The notes: generated by a model not told the origin, from the letters alone. A DNA stretch of 64,000 nt from Candidatus Saccharimonadota bacterium (GCA_017552385.1 JAFZQB010000012.1:1-64000); one strand, 5' to 3'; positions 24,401-33,382 are shown, numbered from the stretch's first letter. Numbers and translations are program-made.

Positions 24401-25246
24401 CTATTTGTCGAGTTTGTTCAAGAGTTGCTCTAGTTCTTTGTTGTTCTTGAAGGTAATTGTTATAGACTTGCTGGTGATTTTAACTTGACGTGCGTGGAAC
24501 TTTTTGGCGAAGACTTGTTCGCGATCGTAATTTAGGCTTGCTTTGACGGCGGTAGCGGACGACTGGGGCTTCTTAGCTTTGAGGTAGTCTTCGACTTTCT
24601 TCACTGTCCAGGCTTCCTCGATGATTTTTGGAAGGATTTTTTGGATTTTATCTTCAGGTAAAACTATAAGCGGTCGCATTACGGCTTCTGGAAGATTATG
24701 TTCAATCATAGCTTTTTTTGCCGAATCAGGGAGATTTAAGAGACGCATGGTGTTGGTGACGGAAGCTTCACTTTTGCCAATGCGGTCGCCGATTTCTTTA
24801 GGGCTGAGATTAAATTGGCTTTTAAGCTTGGCGTAAGCTGTAGCTAATTCGATAGCGTTTAAATCTTCGCGCTGGGCATTCTCGATAACAGAAAGCTCGA
24901 GCCGATTTTGCGCGGCTAGCGTTCGGACAATGGCGGGTATAGTTTTGAGACCAGCAAGTTTAGCGGCACGATAGCGGCGCTCGCCCGCAACGATCTGATA
25001 GCGATTGTCTTCGCGAACGACTACGATGGGTTGTAAGACCCCATTGAACCTGATAGAGCTAGCGAGGGCTTCGAGAGCTTCTGGTTCGAAGTTCTTACGT
25101 GGCTGATCTTTGTCGCGAGAGATTTTGTCAAGCGGGATCTCTAAGAGTTCAGATACTTTCTCATCTTCGAGCGATGTGGGATCAAATTCTTCGTCAACTA
25201 AGTCGGTAGGTATTAAGCTTTCAAAACTGCGGCCTAGACCTTTCAT
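24401..25246 (-). CDS. parB: Chromosome partitioning protein ParB
   Basis: CTP-dependent DNA clamp that loads at parS. The ParB/Srx domain has the Box II motif GERRYRA near residue 88 and QPIVV near 70. A helix-turn-helix is at about 132-150 (SPKEIGDRIGKSEASVTNTM), and the dimerisation domain is at the C-terminus. At 281 aa the length is typical. Its ATG overlaps the parA stop (ATGA). No perfect parS palindrome (TGTTTCACGTGAAACA) was found in the window. Confidence 0.94.
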   Translation of the reverse strand: MKGLGRSFESLIPTDLVDEEFDPTSLEDEKVSELLEIPLDKISRDKDQPRKNFEPEALEALASSIRFNGVLQPIVVVREDNRYQIVAGERRYRAAKLAGLKTIPAIVRTLAAQNRLELSVIENAQREDLNAIELATAYAKLKSQFNLSPKEIGDRIGKSEASVTNTMRLLNLPDSAKKAMIEHNLPEAVMRPLIVLPEDKIQKILPKIIEEAWTVKKVEDYLKAKKPQSSATAVKASLNYDREQVFAKKFHARQVKITSKSITITFKNNKELEQLLNKLDK

Positions 25247-26019
25247 TTTTTACCTCCTCTGGTTCTTAATTCTACTTCGTGAGCAAGTTCCTTGTAGGCA
25301 CGCGCACCTTTACTGAATTTGTCATATTCACCAACAGGAGCGCCGTGGCTAGGAGCTTCAGCAATACGAACATTGCGTGGGATGGTGGTATCGAAGGTAC
25401 GGTCTTTGAAGTATTTGCGGATTTCTGCAAGGACCTGCGCGGAGAGGGAAGTGCGTTTATCGTACATAGTAGCGAGGACGCCGAGAAGTTGTAAGCGTGG
25501 GTTCATAGCTTTTCGTACTAATTTCATGCTTTCCAATAATTGGGCGACGCCTTCGAGCGCATAGAATTCAGTCTGAACAGGGAGAAGAAGATAATTGGAG
25601 GCAATCATGCCATTGACGGTAAGAAGCGAAAGGGAGGGTGGGGAATCGATGATGATGTAATCGTAGTGATCAGCGATGCGAGCGAGAGCGTTCTTGAGAA
25701 TACTGAAGCGGTTTTTCTTAGAAACGAGCTCGACTTCGGTATTTGCGAGCTCAGGCGTGGTAGGTAAGATATCAAGATGCTTATATTTGGTTTTTAGAAT
25801 AGCTTTTTCAAGAGTGGTAGAACCAAGCATTACTTCGACCATGCCGCTATTTAAACTAGACTTATCAATCCCGAGACCGGATGTGGCATTACCTTGGGGA
25901 TCGATGTCTACGATGAGGGTGCGATATCTGTCCTTAGCTAGGTAGTAGCCAAGATTAACCGCCGTAGTGGTTTTGCCGACACCTCCCTTTTGATTCGTGA
26001 TACATATCACAATAGCCAT
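25243..26019 (-). CDS. parA: Chromosome partitioning ATPase ParA/Soj
   Basis: Deviant Walker A ATPase: KGGVGKTTTA at residues 10-19 with the signature first Lys, Walker A' DIDPQGNATSGLG near 39, and Walker B YIIIDSPPSL near 118. At 258 aa it is the short, chromosomal type without an N-terminal HTH. TGTTATAAT (TATAAT at 26027-26032) ends 7 nt before the ATG, so this message is probably leaderless. Confidence 0.95.
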   Translation of the reverse strand: MAIVICITNQKGGVGKTTTAVNLGYYLAKDRYRTLIVDIDPQGNATSGLGIDKSSLNSGMVEVMLGSTTLEKAILKTKYKHLDILPTTPELANTEVELVSKKNRFSILKNALARIADHYDYIIIDSPPSLSLLTVNGMIASNYLLLPVQTEFYALEGVAQLLESMKLVRKAMNPRLQLLGVLATMYDKRTSLSAQVLAEIRKYFKDRTFDTTIPRNVRIAEAPSHGAPVGEYDKFSKGARAYKELAHEVELRTRGGKK

Positions 26020-26040
26020 ATACGTTATTATAACACAAAG

Positions 26041-27507
26041 TTATTCTTTTGGGAGCATTTGGCGGAGCTTTTGCCTAGCATGAGAGGTGAAGATTTTGTC
26101 GAACCAAGATGTCTTGGCGGTCTGGTTTTTACTAGTTAGGATTTCTACAATGTCGCCTTGCTCTAGCTTGCGGTTTAGGTTGCTCATTTTGCCATTGATT
26201 TTAACGCCGACGACGTGGCCGCCGATTTCGCTATGAAGACGGAAGGCGAAGTCGAGCGGAAGCGAGCCTTTGGGAAGATCAATGATGTCGCCTTTGGGTG
26301 TATATACAAATATTTTATCGGCAAATAAATTGAGACGAAGTTTTCTCAAGTCGACTTTTTTACCTTCTTTAAGTTTAGCCGCCGCATCTTGTAATTCGGT
26401 GATCCATAGGAGATTAGTGGGTAGATGTTGAATTTTGCCTTGTTTATAGTTTTCGGTAAGCTTTTGTTCGTTGTAGTAAAAGCTGGCAGCCAGCCCTCGT
26501 TCGGCATACTCATGCATTTCGCGGGTGCGGATTTGGAATTCAACGATTTTTTTATTCTTAGTTATGACGGTAGTATGGATAGATTGATAACCATTTTGTT
26601 TTGGTTTGGCGATATAATCTTTAATACGTTGGTTCATCGGCGTATACAGGGAGTGGATTAGGCCCAGGACGAGATAACAACTGGTGATATCTGGAACAAT
26701 AATACGAAGCGCAGTAAGGTCGTAGATTTCGCCGAGGTTTTGATTGTGCTTGGCGAGCTTCTTATGTAGGGAGTAAACGGACTTAATACGGCCGGAGATT
26801 TCGAATTCGATTTTTTCTTTAGTAAGAAGGTCGGAAACTTCTTGTTCTATTTGTTTTAAGGCTTTGGCGGCCTGTTTGTTGGTTTCTTCGATGAGGTTTT
26901 TAAGATAATCATAGCGTTTCGGGTCGACATAGGAGAAGGCGAGGTCGGAAAGTTCGACACGAAGGCGGCCCATGTTGAGACGGTCAGCAAGAGGAGCAAA
27001 GATTTCGAGTGTTTCTAGCGCGATCTTTTTTTGCTTGTCGGGAGGTAGGGCAGAAAGGGTACGCGCATTATGTAGGCGATCGGCAAGTTTAATAATTAAA
27101 ACACGGATGTCGTTACCGGTGGCAATCATGAGACGAAGGAAGTTGTCGCGTGTTTCTGGTAGGTAGGTATCGAGGTTATTCATGTTCTTGCGAACCTGGC
27201 CGAGCTTAGTGACGCCGTCAACGAGGAACGCGACCGACTCGCCAAATTCTTTTTTGATATCATCTAGGGTCAGGCTTGTGTCTTCGATTGTATCGTGGAG
27301 TATACCAGCAATAATGGTATCTTCGTCCATTTGCCATTCTTCTAATATTTTTTTGACGGCAAGAGGATGAATGATGTAAGGCTCTCCGGTTTTACGAAGC
27401 TGGTCTTTGTGGGCTTCGGTAGCAAGTTCGACGGCACGTTTGATGCGCTGTGACTCTTCTGGTTTCTCTGCACGCTTCTTATCAGATGGTTTTTTATTAT
27501 CGGACAT
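26041..27507 (-). CDS. rel: Bifunctional (p)ppGpp synthetase/hydrolase, Rel family, without ACT domain
   Basis: Controls the stringent response. The HD hydrolase domain carries HDTIEDT near residue 69, and the synthetase domain has RIKSVYSLHKK near 216, ALRIIV and KQNGYQSIHTTV near 298. The TGS domain is near 385-450. The protein ends about 40 residues after TGS (488 aa), so the helical, zinc-finger and ACT regulatory domains of ribosome-activated Rel (700 aa or more) are missing. The start at 27507 (MSDNKK) was chosen: the longer frame would run through the divergent rnhA, and a CATAAT box ends 6 nt before it. Confidence 0.92.
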   Translation of the reverse strand: MSDNKKPSDKKRAEKPEESQRIKRAVELATEAHKDQLRKTGEPYIIHPLAVKKILEEWQMDEDTIIAGILHDTIEDTSLTLDDIKKEFGESVAFLVDGVTKLGQVRKNMNNLDTYLPETRDNFLRLMIATGNDIRVLIIKLADRLHNARTLSALPPDKQKKIALETLEIFAPLADRLNMGRLRVELSDLAFSYVDPKRYDYLKNLIEETNKQAAKALKQIEQEVSDLLTKEKIEFEISGRIKSVYSLHKKLAKHNQNLGEIYDLTALRIIVPDITSCYLVLGLIHSLYTPMNQRIKDYIAKPKQNGYQSIHTTVITKNKKIVEFQIRTREMHEYAERGLAASFYYNEQKLTENYKQGKIQHLPTNLLWITELQDAAAKLKEGKKVDLRKLRLNLFADKIFVYTPKGDIIDLPKGSLPLDFAFRLHSEIGGHVVGVKINGKMSNLNRKLEQGDIVEILTSKNQTAKTSWFDKIFTSHARQKLRQMLPKE

Positions 27508-27527
27508 TGTGCTATTATGATAGCATA
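27507..27527. promoter_or_regulatory. Divergent overlapping promoters of rel and rnhA
   Basis: The two start codons are only about 20 bp apart. On the minus strand CATAAT (27514-27519) ends 6 nt before rel. On the plus strand TATGAT (27516-27521) ends 5 nt before rnhA. The -10 boxes overlap, so the two messages are probably leaderless and transcribed in competition. Confidence 0.55.
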
Positions 27528-27955
27528 TGACAAAGATTTTGTGGACCGATGGTAGCGCGAGCCCTAATCCTGGGCCTGGCGGTTTTGCTGTACTGGAAAA
27601 CGGTAAGCCGGTATGTCTTGGCCAAGAGAAGAATTCTTCGAACATTCGTATGGAAGGTTATGCATTGATTGCGGCGATGGAATATGCTGGAGCTGAGGGA
27701 TGTGAGATTTGGACAGACTCACAGTTTTGGGTAAATGTGTTAACGAAATGGGCGCGAGGCTGGGAGAGCCAAGGCTGGAAGAAGAAAACTGGTGCAATTA
27801 AAAACTTGGAATTAGTGAAGAAGGCCTGGAAACTGTATAATGAGTATCCCGTTGAATTAAATTTCACGCAAGGTCATGTTGGCACAGAGATGAATGAGTT
27901 AGCAGATATGTGGGCCAATAAAGCGCGTAAAGGAGCAAAGATTTCAGACAATTAA
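27527..27955 (+). CDS. rnhA: Ribonuclease H type I
   Basis: Degrades RNA in RNA-DNA hybrids. The four catalytic carboxylates are visible: Asp8 in TDGSASPNPGPGG, Glu near residue 43 in RMEGYALIAAM, Asp near 64 in TDSQF and Asp near 127 in NELADMWAN. The basic-protrusion region (GWKKKTGAIKN) is present. At 142 aa it is slightly short. The downstream CYTH gene follows within 21 nt. Confidence 0.92.
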   Translation: MTKILWTDGSASPNPGPGGFAVLENGKPVCLGQEKNSSNIRMEGYALIAAMEYAGAEGCEIWTDSQFWVNVLTKWARGWESQGWKKKTGAIKNLELVKKAWKLYNEYPVELNFTQGHVGTEMNELADMWANKARKGAKISDN

Positions 27956-27975
27956 TGGGGTCAAGGAGAAAAAGT

Positions 27976-28524
27976 ATGAAGAAAGTTGTAGTAAAGATGA
28001 AACTAAAGAATAGGGAAGACTTTGAGAATAGGTTGACGAGCCTAGGTATGGACTTTGGGGCAATTTATTGGCAACATGATCGCGTGTATGTGCCGCGTAG
28101 CTTCCGGCGAGGTGGCGGATATCCTAGATTGATAATGCGCACGGAGATGAAGGCAGTGGATAGACCGGCAAAATATAGCATGATTCTGAAACGACATATT
28201 GAGGATTCGAATGTTGAAGTTGTAGATGAGACGAAGGTCGTTAGCTATACCGAAGCAGCTAATATTATCTTGCAGCTTGGATTTAAACAAATAGCAGAAA
28301 TTTCTCGTCGTAGACAAGAGATTAGAATGGGCGAAGGAACGATGATGTATCTTGATAAAATTGAGGGTGTACAAAATTATTATTCAAAAATTGAAGCAGA
28401 TTTGAATGAGGGTGATTCGGCGGGGCAGCTCAGGGATGAAGTATTAAAGACATTTGAAAGTCTAGAAGAAAAAAACGAGGCTCCGGAGACGTACGCGGAA
28501 ATACTGTTCGGACGGATTGCGTAG
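27976..28524 (+). CDS. CYTH-domain protein (CyaB/ThTPase-like)
   Basis: CYTH proteins form a beta-tunnel that binds triphosphates; members are class IV adenylate cyclases, thiamine triphosphatases or tripolyphosphatases. In this 182-aa protein the N-terminal strand MKKVVVKMKLKN corresponds to the ExExK region but without a clear E-x-E-x-K. Basic tunnel residues (RLIMRTE, YSMILKRH) and acidic ones (KIEGVQNYYSKIEADL) follow in the usual order. With the signature modified, catalytic activity is uncertain. The start at 27976 follows AAGGAG. Confidence 0.7.
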   Translation: MKKVVVKMKLKNREDFENRLTSLGMDFGAIYWQHDRVYVPRSFRRGGGYPRLIMRTEMKAVDRPAKYSMILKRHIEDSNVEVVDETKVVSYTEAANIILQLGFKQIAEISRRRQEIRMGEGTMMYLDKIEGVQNYYSKIEADLNEGDSAGQLRDEVLKTFESLEEKNEAPETYAEILFGRIA

Positions 28525-28595
28525 CAAGAACCCAGCCTCTACTTTTATAAATTTGCCAGTTGTTTTTTATATTCGTTACGTGATATAATGGTGGA

Positions 28596-30176
28596 ATGAG
28601 AAAGAGTTCAAGTGGAGTGGATGCGAGCAATAGTTATCAAGCGCGAATTGGCCGTGCGGTTGAGCGTGCTCGGTTGGAGAGGGGATGGACCCAAGCTGAA
28701 TTAGCCGAAAAGGCTGGGACAAGCCAGTCGGCTATACATAGAATTGAAAAAGGCCAGCAGAATGTCTCGCTTGACATGATTAGACGACTTTCGTCCGTGC
28801 TTGAGCGCCAAATTCTCTCTGTTGCTGACGAAGCGAGCCAGAGCTATATTATCCATGGAGGTAAGGTGCTGCACGGTAAAATTGCGGTGAATACGAGTAA
28901 GAATGCTGCAGTAGGTCTTTTGTGCGCATCGCTGCTTAATGCGGGAAAGACGACTTTACGCGGTCTTGCGAAAATCGAAGAAGTGCATAGAATCATTGAA
29001 GTACTAGAATCGATTGGTATGAAGATTACGTGGGTTAATGGCGGAAAAGATTTGGAGATTATATCACCAGACGAATTGCGGCTAGACAAGATGGATGTGG
29101 AAGCAGCAAGGAAAACGCGATCAATTTTGATGTTCATGGGGCCGTTGCTTCATAAATATGAAGAGTTTGAATTACCATATGCAGGTGGGTGTTCGCTTGG
29201 TTCTCGGACTATTACGCCGCATCTAAAAGTACTTTCAGAATTTGGCGTAGAAGTCGATGCTAGGAAGCGAAGTGGTTTTTATAAGATTAGCGTGGATAGG
29301 GAGCGTAATGCTTGGCGAAATGAGAAAGAAGGGTGGCCGACAAAGAAGATTGTGTTAATCGAGCGTGGCGATACGGTGACGGAAAATGCGTTAATGGCAG
29401 CTGCTAAATATCCTGGAGAGACACACATTATTGGAGCTTCTTCGAACTATATGGTACAAGATATGTGCTTCTTTTTGCAAAAACTTGGCGTGAAGATTGA
29501 AGGGATCGGGACGACAAATTTGATTGTGACTGGCCTAACGAAAATCGATAAAAATGTGGAATATTATCCTTCGGAAGACCCAATTGAGGCAATGAGCTTG
29601 ATAGCAGCTGGATTGGTGACGAAGTCAGAAATAGAAGTATTGAGGGCGCCAATAGAGTTTCTTGAAGTTGAACTTGAAGTGCTAAAGAATATGGGCGCTC
29701 GTATAGAGCGAAGTGACGAATATCTATCGAGGAATGGAAGGACGAGACTAGTGGATCTTTCGATTAAGAAAGCTAGATTACGCGCTCCGGTCGATAAGAT
29801 TCACCCGATGCCGTTTCCTGGGCTCAATATTGACAACTTGCCATTCTTCTCGGTAATTGCAGCTACGGCTAAAGGAAGGACTTTGATACACGATTGGGTG
29901 TTTGAGAATAGAGCGATTTACACAACGGAATTGTCTAACCTGAACGTAAAGGTTGAGCTTCTCGATGCGCATAGGGTATATGTGGAAGGGGAGACGAACT
30001 TTAGACCGGCAGAAATGATGGCTCCGCCAGCGCTGAGGCCTGCGGTAGTGATTTTGCTGGCGATGTTGGCTGCTCCTGGGGTGTCTATATTGCGTAATGT
30101 ATATATGATTAAGCGTGGATATCAAGACTTTTCTGAAAGACTTAAAACGCTAGGCGCAGATATAGAAGCGCTTTAG
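28596..30176 (+). CDS. murA: HTH-MurA fusion: UDP-GlcNAc 1-carboxyvinyltransferase with N-terminal Cro/CI HTH
   Basis: Residues about 17-72 are a Cro/CI-type helix-turn-helix (RGWTQAELAEKAGTSQSAIHR is the core). From about residue 84 a full MurA follows: SKNAAVGLL with the catalytic Lys, the active-site Cys near residue 199 in AGGCSLGSR, and the C-terminal RPAVVILLAML region. The enzyme makes the first committed step of peptidoglycan synthesis from UDP-GlcNAc and PEP. The single uninterrupted frame, and a TGATATAAT box ending 6 nt before the ATG at 28596, show that the HTH is part of the protein. DNA binding by MurA would allow feedback on gene expression; that is inference. Confidence 0.93.
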   Translation: MRKSSSGVDASNSYQARIGRAVERARLERGWTQAELAEKAGTSQSAIHRIEKGQQNVSLDMIRRLSSVLERQILSVADEASQSYIIHGGKVLHGKIAVNTSKNAAVGLLCASLLNAGKTTLRGLAKIEEVHRIIEVLESIGMKITWVNGGKDLEIISPDELRLDKMDVEAARKTRSILMFMGPLLHKYEEFELPYAGGCSLGSRTITPHLKVLSEFGVEVDARKRSGFYKISVDRERNAWRNEKEGWPTKKIVLIERGDTVTENALMAAAKYPGETHIIGASSNYMVQDMCFFLQKLGVKIEGIGTTNLIVTGLTKIDKNVEYYPSEDPIEAMSLIAAGLVTKSEIEVLRAPIEFLEVELEVLKNMGARIERSDEYLSRNGRTRLVDLSIKKARLRAPVDKIHPMPFPGLNIDNLPFFSVIAATAKGRTLIHDWVFENRAIYTTELSNLNVKVELLDAHRVYVEGETNFRPAEMMAPPALRPAVVILLAMLAAPGVSILRNVYMIKRGYQDFSERLKTLGADIEAL

Positions 30177-30192
30177 GGGGGAGCTTTGGAAG

Positions 30193-32187
30193 ATGGATAG
30201 TGATGGTGTTTTTAGAGGCCTGAACCCACAGCAGCTTGACGCTGTGCGAAATCTTGACGGTCCTTTGTTGATTCTGGCTGGAGCCGGAAGCGGAAAGACC
30301 AGGACGCTTACGCATAGGATAGCAAATCTGTTGAAGAATGGCGTTCGTGAAAATAATATCTTGGCGGTGACTTTTACAAATAAAGCAGCGCGAGAGATGC
30401 GAGAGAGATTATGGAAGATTATCGCACCAGCAAAGGATATGAACGGCGATGGCGTGTATGCGGAGGCAGACGTGCCACGTGGGTTTATGCCGTATATGGG
30501 TACATTCCATGGAATATGCGTGAAGATATTGCATCTTGAATGTGAAGCAGCAGGATTAAGTAGTAATTTTGCAATATATGATACGGAAGATCAGATAGCG
30601 GTAATAAAAAGAGCAATTAGAGAGTTGAAGATTGACGATAAATCAGTAAAGCCAAAAACTGTTTTATCGATTATCTCAAAAGCGAAGAATGAGGGAATTG
30701 GGCCTGTTGAATATGCGGAGGGTGCGATTTACCCTAACCAGAAGTCCATTGCTAAGATATACGGAGCTTATGAAAAAGAGAAAGATAAAGCGGACGCGCT
30801 TGATTTTGACGATTTGCTGCTCAGAACGTTAGAACTCTTTAGCCAGAATGTAAGTGTGAGGGAGAGATGGCGTGAACGATTCCAATATATTCTTATTGAC
30901 GAGTACCAGGACACGAATAATGTGCAGTATCGTTTGATCAAACTATTAGTGAATGAGCGTCGTAACATTTGTGTGGTTGGAGACGATTGGCAAAGTATTT
31001 ATAGCTGGCGTGGCGCGGATTTTACAAATATTTTGAATTTCACTAAAGATTTTCCGGAAGCCAAGGTGATCAAGCTGGAAGAAAATTATCGTTCGACGGG
31101 CAATATTTTGGAAGCTAGCCAAAAAATTATTAATCAGAATAAACAGAGAACAGAAAAGGTACTTTATACAAAGGCGGGGAAAGGAGACCCAGTTGAGATT
31201 AAAACGACGCGAGACGAGACAGATGAAGCAGAGTATGTGGCTTGGCAAATCTTGCGTATGAGTAGTAAACGGCCGTTTTCAGATTTTGCAGTGCTGTACC
31301 GGGTGAATGCACAGAGTTATGCTTTCGAAAAAGCGTTTATTAACAATAGGATACCGTATAAGATTGTTGGCGGTGTGAGGTTCTATGATCGTAGGGAGGT
31401 GAAAGATGTTTTAGCCATTGTACGTCTGCTCGTGAATGGTCGAGATAAGGTTGCACTTGAGAGAGTGACAAAGAACGTGATATCTGGAATAGGGGAGAAG
31501 AGCTTGAATAAAATATTTGTTCAACTCGATAATGGGGGTGAGCTTTCAGATGAGGAACTAAAGACTGGTCTGCCGTCCAAGGCGAAGGTTGGGCTAGTAC
31601 GACTCGTGAACTTTCTTAAACAGACGAAGCAATCCAATGAGGAGCCGACTAAGATTATCGAGCTTGCGGTGAGATATTTTGATTTTGCGAGCTTGCTTGA
31701 TGATGGGACGCCAACAGGGAAGGAAAGAATTAATAATCTTGCAGTTCTTGCTGATAATGCTTCGCGGTACGATACAATAGAAGAGTTTTTGGAAGATGCG
31801 GCTTTAATGTCTAGTGCAGATGAAACATCTGGGAAGAATTCAGTAACACTGATGACGTTGCACGCTGCGAAGGGCTTAGAGTTCCCAGTTGTCTTTGTCG
31901 TAGGGCTTGAGGAAGGCTTGTTCCCGAGCAGCCGAGCTGAAAACGAAGCAGAGGTTGAAGAGGAACGTAGGTTGGCGTATGTAGGGATGACGAGAGCTAT
32001 GCAGGATTTGTTTCTTACTTGGGCACAGTCGAGGTTCTCTTTTGGTGGGCGGAATTATACAATGCCATCGAGATTTTTGATTGAGTTAGGATTCGACCCT
32101 TACGGTAGCTCTGGGGAATATGATGAATTTGCTGATTCGGATGATTTCGATCCGTTTCCGGATGACGATTTGCCGGTTTGGACGTAA
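30193..32187 (+). CDS. UvrD/PcrA-family ATP-dependent DNA helicase
   Basis: A superfamily-1 3'-5' helicase of 664 aa. Motif I AGAGSGKT is near residue 31, motif Ia TFTNKAAREM near 60, motif II IDEYQDTN near 235, motif III GDDWQSIYSWRGAD near 260, motif IV YRVNAQS, motif V TLHAAKGLEF near 556 and motif VI AYVGMTRA near 597. It functions in nucleotide-excision and mismatch repair and in replication-fork processing. It follows murA by 16 nt behind a GGGGGAG ribosome-binding site. Confidence 0.94.
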   Translation: MDSDGVFRGLNPQQLDAVRNLDGPLLILAGAGSGKTRTLTHRIANLLKNGVRENNILAVTFTNKAAREMRERLWKIIAPAKDMNGDGVYAEADVPRGFMPYMGTFHGICVKILHLECEAAGLSSNFAIYDTEDQIAVIKRAIRELKIDDKSVKPKTVLSIISKAKNEGIGPVEYAEGAIYPNQKSIAKIYGAYEKEKDKADALDFDDLLLRTLELFSQNVSVRERWRERFQYILIDEYQDTNNVQYRLIKLLVNERRNICVVGDDWQSIYSWRGADFTNILNFTKDFPEAKVIKLEENYRSTGNILEASQKIINQNKQRTEKVLYTKAGKGDPVEIKTTRDETDEAEYVAWQILRMSSKRPFSDFAVLYRVNAQSYAFEKAFINNRIPYKIVGGVRFYDRREVKDVLAIVRLLVNGRDKVALERVTKNVISGIGEKSLNKIFVQLDNGGELSDEELKTGLPSKAKVGLVRLVNFLKQTKQSNEEPTKIIELAVRYFDFASLLDDGTPTGKERINNLAVLADNASRYDTIEEFLEDAALMSSADETSGKNSVTLMTLHAAKGLEFPVVFVVGLEEGLFPSSRAENEAEVEEERRLAYVGMTRAMQDLFLTWAQSRFSFGGRNYTMPSRFLIELGFDPYGSSGEYDEFADSDDFDPFPDDDLPVWT

Positions 32188-32196
32188 CGAAATAAC

Positions 32197-32241
32197 AAAA
32201 AAAGACGAGACCGTAGGTGATTATATTATCTCGTCTTTTAA
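32197..32241. terminator. Bidirectional terminator between the helicase and the KwaB-like gene
   Basis: AAAAGACGAGA (32200-32210) pairs with TCTCGTCTTTT (32229-32239) around an 18-nt loop. Confidence 0.8.
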
Positions 32242-32250
32242 GTTGTAAAT

Positions 32251-33225
32251 TTATCCTCTAGGAGGCTCGCCCTCTGGTTCGCCCATTAGTTTTTTGGATT
32301 TAATCTCATAGCGAAGACCAGTAATTGGCGAAACGTAGTAATCCTCGTTGAGCAGGTTGACGAACATAGTGAGATCCTTATCATCCATGATGATAATGGA
32401 TTTGTCGTCGTCGGTCATGAGGTCTAGTTGCATGTCGTCGGAGTAGTCTAGCATTTGCTCTTGAGTCATAGCTTCAGCAACGTTGACGTTTTGAATTTTC
32501 TTGAGGAGAGGTTTGCGATCTTGGAGAAGTGCATCCAATGTTAGCCCTTCAGCGAAGGAGAGTTTATATTTTTCTTGTAGCTCTTTAGCTTTGGCCTCGG
32601 CAATGACCTGAGACTTGTAATCGTATTGGAAGAGCGCCTCGAACTTGGTTTGGTTGAAGACGACGATATTGCCATCGATGATAGCAACCTGATTGTCTTC
32701 TGGCATTTTGATGGCTACTTCGGCAGAGAATGGCTCGAAGCTTTCGCCGTTTAGCTCCCAACTAGTTGCGCCCTTGAGAGCAGCTGAGGCTGATAGAGCT
32801 TTGGCGATGTAGAAAGATTTGCTGCCATCATCGCCGCCTGGATAAGAGAATTTGGCGATGATACCCTTAATTTTTTTGAACTCGTATTCATTGTCGGAGA
32901 AGAAGTCGATGTCCTTATATTCATTTTCTATGAGATGGATGAGAGTTTCAGCGCGGCCGACATTCTCTAGCTTTGTGCGATAAATGACTTTGTCTTCGCC
33001 ATCAGACTTCTCGTATTCACGGCATTCAAGACCCTTGTCGGCTTCCTTGATGACATACGAAACAGCTTCTTGCATAAACATAGCCTTGACGGAATTCGTC
33101 AGCTTGTCAGAGTAGCGGACTTTGTATGGAGTGTAATTTTTGTTGAATAGAAAGAGCTCAACTGAGACATTGTTTTTTATTTCGTCGACTTCGTTAGCCC
33201 ACTGGAAGACATCAAATGATTCCAT
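32251..33225 (-). CDS. DUF4868 / KwaB-like protein (possible anti-phage component)
   Basis: The 324-aa soluble protein has the pattern I associate with DUF4868: an N-terminal SVELFLFNKNY strand pair, a middle SKSFYIAKALSASAALKG segment, the central block DNQVAIIDGNIVVFNQTKFEAL and a helical C-terminal half. DUF4868 is the KwaB subunit of the Kiwa defence system, which pairs with the membrane protein KwaA. No KwaA-like gene is adjacent: the neighbours are a helicase and an RNA/dcw region. The assignment rests on pattern recognition. A TGTTATAAT box lies about 35 nt upstream, and GAGAGG acts as a distant ribosome-binding site. Confidence 0.6.
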   Translation of the reverse strand: MESFDVFQWANEVDEIKNNVSVELFLFNKNYTPYKVRYSDKLTNSVKAMFMQEAVSYVIKEADKGLECREYEKSDGEDKVIYRTKLENVGRAETLIHLIENEYKDIDFFSDNEYEFKKIKGIIAKFSYPGGDDGSKSFYIAKALSASAALKGATSWELNGESFEPFSAEVAIKMPEDNQVAIIDGNIVVFNQTKFEALFQYDYKSQVIAEAKAKELQEKYKLSFAEGLTLDALLQDRKPLLKKIQNVNVAEAMTQEQMLDYSDDMQLDLMTDDDKSIIIMDDKDLTMFVNLLNEDYYVSPITGLRYEIKSKKLMGEPEGEPPRG

Positions 33226-33322
33226 AAATTTTTGTTACCTCTCTTTATCTTTTCATCATTATAACATACCGGCTTAGATAATAAAGTGCACCAGCAATCT
33301 GGTGGCGGATAGGGAAGAGAAG

Positions 33323-33344
33323 TTTTCCACAGTCTTGTGGATAA
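33323..33344. promoter_or_regulatory. Inverted pair of DnaA-box-like sequences
   Basis: TTTTCCACA (33323-33331) and, 4 nt later, TGTGGATAA (33336-33344), which is a perfect consensus DnaA box (TTATCCACA) in reverse. They lie in an AT-rich spacer between the divergent KwaB-like gene and the rsmH region. Two boxes are too few for a typical oriC; a DnaA-controlled promoter is as likely. Confidence 0.5.
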
Positions 33345-33382
33345 CTTTTTGAAAATATGTTGCAAAAAAGTCAAAAAAGGTC

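Noticed and set aside
13063-25246. UGA recoded to glycine, as in some CPR phyla
   Set aside because: TGA ends priA, the LPSTG gene, parA (ATGA overlap with parB) and the 656-aa gene; no conserved Gly is encoded by in-frame TGA.
24401-26019. parS site near parAB
   Set aside because: No TGTTTCACGTGAAACA or close variant was seen in this window.
33323-33344. Chromosome origin at the DnaA-box pair
   Set aside because: Only two boxes, with no dnaA, dnaN or rpmH nearby; reported only as a regulatory candidate.
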